Assembly: GCF_051466335.1 (NCBI RefSeq)
Contig: NZ_CP195793.1
Coordinates: forward strand, 496,001 to 560,000
Source of the DNA: Planctomicrobium sp051466335
GTDB lineage: Bacteria > Planctomycetota > Planctomycetia > Planctomycetales > Planctomycetaceae
DNA length: 64,000 nucleotides
Direction of reading: 5' to 3'
Below, in pieces: positions 62,350-64,000 of the stretch (its first letter is position 1; each line of letters opens with the position of its first letter). The translations under genes and the position numbers were made by a program. Below the pieces are notes generated by a model that saw nothing but the letters and a program-made list of their open reading frames with translations, ran no database searches and was not told the origin of the DNA.

Positions 62350-62823
62350 ATGCCATGCACACGGAAGATTGAGCTCGTTGGTAATACGTATCTCTCGGAC
62401 GCACAATGGGATCGCATCAAACACCTGATCCCCGAACCGCTCTCCCAACCCAAGGGAGGACGTCCTCCGCACTCGCAACGGGCCTGCCTGGAAGGGATTT
62501 TGTTTGTACTTTTGACAGGCTGCCAATGGGAAAAACTACCAAAATGCTTCCCTTCCCCAAGCACTTGCTGGAGAAGATTCGATGAATGGACTCGCTGGGG
62601 CATCTTTGAGGGACTGTGGTATTCCCTGCTGATGGAGCTGGAAGACCTGCAGGGGATCAATTGGAGAGAGGCGGCTGCGGATGCCTGGTTCGTCCGGGCG
62701 AAAAAAGGGGGGACCAGGTTGGAAAGACCAAGTGTGGCAAAGGCTGCAAGGTCGTCGACATCGTCGATCCCGAAGGAACTCCTCTGGGAGTCTATTTCGC
62801 TGCCGCCAACAGAAGCGAAGTGA
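62350..62823 (+). CDS. IS5-family transposase, N-terminal frame
   Basis: Starts MPCTRKIELVGN. The N-terminal domain is typical (YLSDAQWDRIKHLIPEP, GGRPPHSQRA, LLTGCQWEKLPKCFPS). After RAKK at about residue 118 the reading becomes nonsense and stops at 62823. A -1 shift at the A6-G6 tract 62701-62712 restores the family sequence. Confidence 0.85.
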   Translation: MPCTRKIELVGNTYLSDAQWDRIKHLIPEPLSQPKGGRPPHSQRACLEGILFVLLTGCQWEKLPKCFPSPSTCWRRFDEWTRWGIFEGLWYSLLMELEDLQGINWREAAADAWFVRAKKGGTRLERPSVAKAARSSTSSIPKELLWESISLPPTEAK

Positions 62824-63158
62824 AGCTCATCGAGCCGCTGTTGGACAACCTGCAGATCCCGAGGAAAGCCCCGGAACACCTGCTCTACGACAAGGCTGCA
62901 GACAGTGACCCGCTCAGAAAGAGACTGAAGGAGGACCGTGGAGTTGAGTTGGTCTGCCCCCACCGAAAGAACCGCAAAAGGAAGCCGACGCAAGATGGGC
63001 GTTCAGTCCGGAAGTATCGACGTCGCTATAAAGTCGAGCGAACTCACAGCTGGATGCAGAACTTCCGGAGAACCATCATCCGCTATGAAACCACGATGCT
63101 ACGTTACACGGGGTGGATCCACTTGGCCTGTGCCCTCATCACACTCAGACGGTTATGA
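62706..63158 (+). CDS. IS5-family transposase, C-terminal frame
   Basis: Continuation after a -1 shift: RGDQVGKTKCGKGCKVVDIVDPEG, then KRRYKVERTHSWMQNFRR (catalytic Glu in VERTHSW) and the usual ITLRRL end. The Asp residues expected are in IVDPEG and LLYDKAAD. The product as a fusion is about 270 aa, normal for the family. Confidence 0.8.
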   Translation, partial: RGDQVGKTKCGKGCKVVDIVDPEGTPLGVYFAAANRSEVKLIEPLLDNLQIPRKAPEHLLYDKAADSDPLRKRLKEDRGVELVCPHRKNRKRKPTQDGRSVRKYRRRYKVERTHSWMQNFRRTIIRYETTMLRYTGWIHLACALITLRRL

Positions 63159-63194
63159 AAGGCGCTCTAGTATCACAACGCAGGCACAAGTTTT

Positions 63195-64000
63195 ATGGCT
63201 GATCTCACCGCGAAACAGAAGCGTCAGGCAGATTCATTCGAGAAACTGCTCCAACACTTGGCAGTGCAACTGGACGCTCCTTTTTCAATTCGGCTTTGGG
63301 ATGATCGGATCGTTCCACTCGGGTCGAATCCCGATCCTGACATGTGCATCGCGATCAGCACTCCCGGAGTCATCGCTTCACTCCTTCGCCGACCGACAGC
63401 CGACAACCTGTTGCGACATTACGCACTCGGCCATATCGATCTGCAAGGAACCGATCTTTATTCGTTCATATCGCGAATGCGGACGGATCAGTCGAGGAAA
63501 AAGATCCGTAAAGTAAAGACGTCGGTCGTCGTCAAAGCGTTACTCCCGTTTCTGTTTTCCAAAGGGGAGTCAACTTCGGTCACGCATCGATTCAGTGGCG
63601 ATGAATCGGGCCGCAAGCGGAAGCAGGAAGACAATCAGGACTACATTCAATTTCACTATGACGTCAGCAACGAGTTCTATGAACTCTTTCTCGACCCGGA
63701 GATGGTCTACTCCTGTGCGTATTTCACAGATTGGAATCAATCACTGGAACAGGCGCAGGTCAACAAGCTGGACATCACCTGTCGAAAACTCCTTCTAAAG
63801 CCGGGCGAGCGATTTCTGGATATTGGGTGCGGGTGGGGAGCGTTGATTTGCCATGCAGCCCAACACTACGGAGTTGAAGCGACGGGCATCACCCTTTCGC
63901 AAACCCAGCTTGAATATGCTCAGTCGAAAATACGATCACTGGGTCTTCAGGACCGGGTCAAGGTCGAACTCTGTGATTACGCGAACCTCAAAGGTTCGTG
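63195..64000 (+). CDS. cfa: Cyclopropane-fatty-acyl-phospholipid synthase (cut by window end)
   Basis: Open from ATG 63195 to the last base without a stop, at least 268 aa. N-terminal lipid-binding region includes IDLQGTDLYSFI; then FHYDVSNEFYELFLDPEMVYSCAYF and the SAM-binding FLDIGCGWGALI, followed by TGITLSQTQLEYAQ. These are CFA synthase signatures. It adds a methylene group to unsaturated acyl chains of phospholipids. The active-site end is beyond the window. The start is 28 bases after the IS end. Confidence 0.92.
   Translation, partial: MADLTAKQKRQADSFEKLLQHLAVQLDAPFSIRLWDDRIVPLGSNPDPDMCIAISTPGVIASLLRRPTADNLLRHYALGHIDLQGTDLYSFISRMRTDQSRKKIRKVKTSVVVKALLPFLFSKGESTSVTHRFSGDESGRKRKQEDNQDYIQFHYDVSNEFYELFLDPEMVYSCAYFTDWNQSLEQAQVNKLDITCRKLLLKPGERFLDIGCGWGALICHAAQHYGVEATGITLSQTQLEYAQSKIRSLGLQDRVKVELCDYANLKGS

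Larger units (their letters stand above)
62283..63167 (+). mobile_element. Second IS5-family insertion sequence, 885 bp
   Basis: Terminal inverted repeats of 16 perfect bases (GAGCGCCTTTCATAAC) begin at 62283 and end at 63167. A TA duplication flanks it (62281-62282 and 63168-63169). Split transposase frames inside. It ends 28 bases before the start of the cyclopropane-fatty-acid synthase gene, so it may have replaced that gene's promoter region. It differs from the element at 10454 in sequence. Confidence 0.9.

Noticed and set aside
1..64000. CRISPR arrays, tRNA and rRNA genes, phage or defence islands
   Set aside because: No spaced direct-repeat array, tRNA-like cloverleaf signature (such as a free-standing GGTTCGAATCC arm) or integrase gene was seen by eye; a covariance-model scan would be needed for certainty.

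Overview
The window is 64 kb of ordinary-looking bacterial chromosome, most likely from a member of the Planctomycetota (order Planctomycetales). This is inferred from gene content: a secreted formylglycine-type sulfatase, a DUF1080 secreted protein, an FG-GAP/VCBS repeat protein, a ceramidase-like secreted protein, an ExeA-like ATPase, many unique membrane proteins with zinc ribbons, and weak or absent Shine-Dalgarno sites before many genes. No rRNA, tRNA or CRISPR array was seen. Coding density is high and both strands are used in short blocks.

Layout. 0-9 kb: aldo/keto reductase; a minus-strand group of sulfatase, DoxX-type membrane protein and ApbE flavin transferase; a plus-strand peroxide-defence pair (2-Cys peroxiredoxin, AhpD-like CMD protein) and a sugar isomerase-like protein; a secreted two-module beta-sandwich protein. 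9.5-13.3 kb: storage polymers, with polyphosphate kinase 2 and glycogen branching enzyme now separated by an IS5-family element. 13.7-17 kb: FabZ, ceramidase-like protein, SixA-like phosphatase, DUF1080. 17.4-28 kb: a minus-strand run led by a very large GlnE with internal ACT domains, then an epimerase-like protein and several planctomycete-type proteins of unknown role. 28-33.6 kb: ExeA-like ATPase, YkgJ-type cysteine cluster protein, HisS, endonuclease IV, DUF368 lipid-carrier translocase. 33.7-44.5 kb: FG-GAP protein, type II glutamine synthetase behind a probable sigma-54 promoter, a kinase-like/PP2C fusion, CDF transporter, ComF, HemC, VanZ-like protein, cupin isomerase. 44.5-49 kb: PurN, membrane proteins, an orphan DNA methyltransferase. 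49.2-54.7 kb: a complete phosphate operon pstS-pstC-pstA-pstB-phoU-phoB preceded by TTAACA direct repeats. 54.7-64 kb: MetY, an mlaEFD lipid-transport operon, an exported peroxiredoxin, McsB arginine kinase, a second IS5-family element, and the start of a cyclopropane-fatty-acid synthase cut by the window end.

The genes of most interest are the PstS protein, whose segments are in circularly permuted order relative to ordinary PstS; the GlnE-ACT fusion with a hairpin-rich leader; and the fusion of a minimal protein-kinase-like fold to an intact PP2C phosphatase next to glutamine synthetase. Nitrogen and phosphate control therefore dominate the regulatory content of the window. No wholly new multi-gene defence or mobile system was found; the novelty lies in domain architecture and in cis-regulatory structure.
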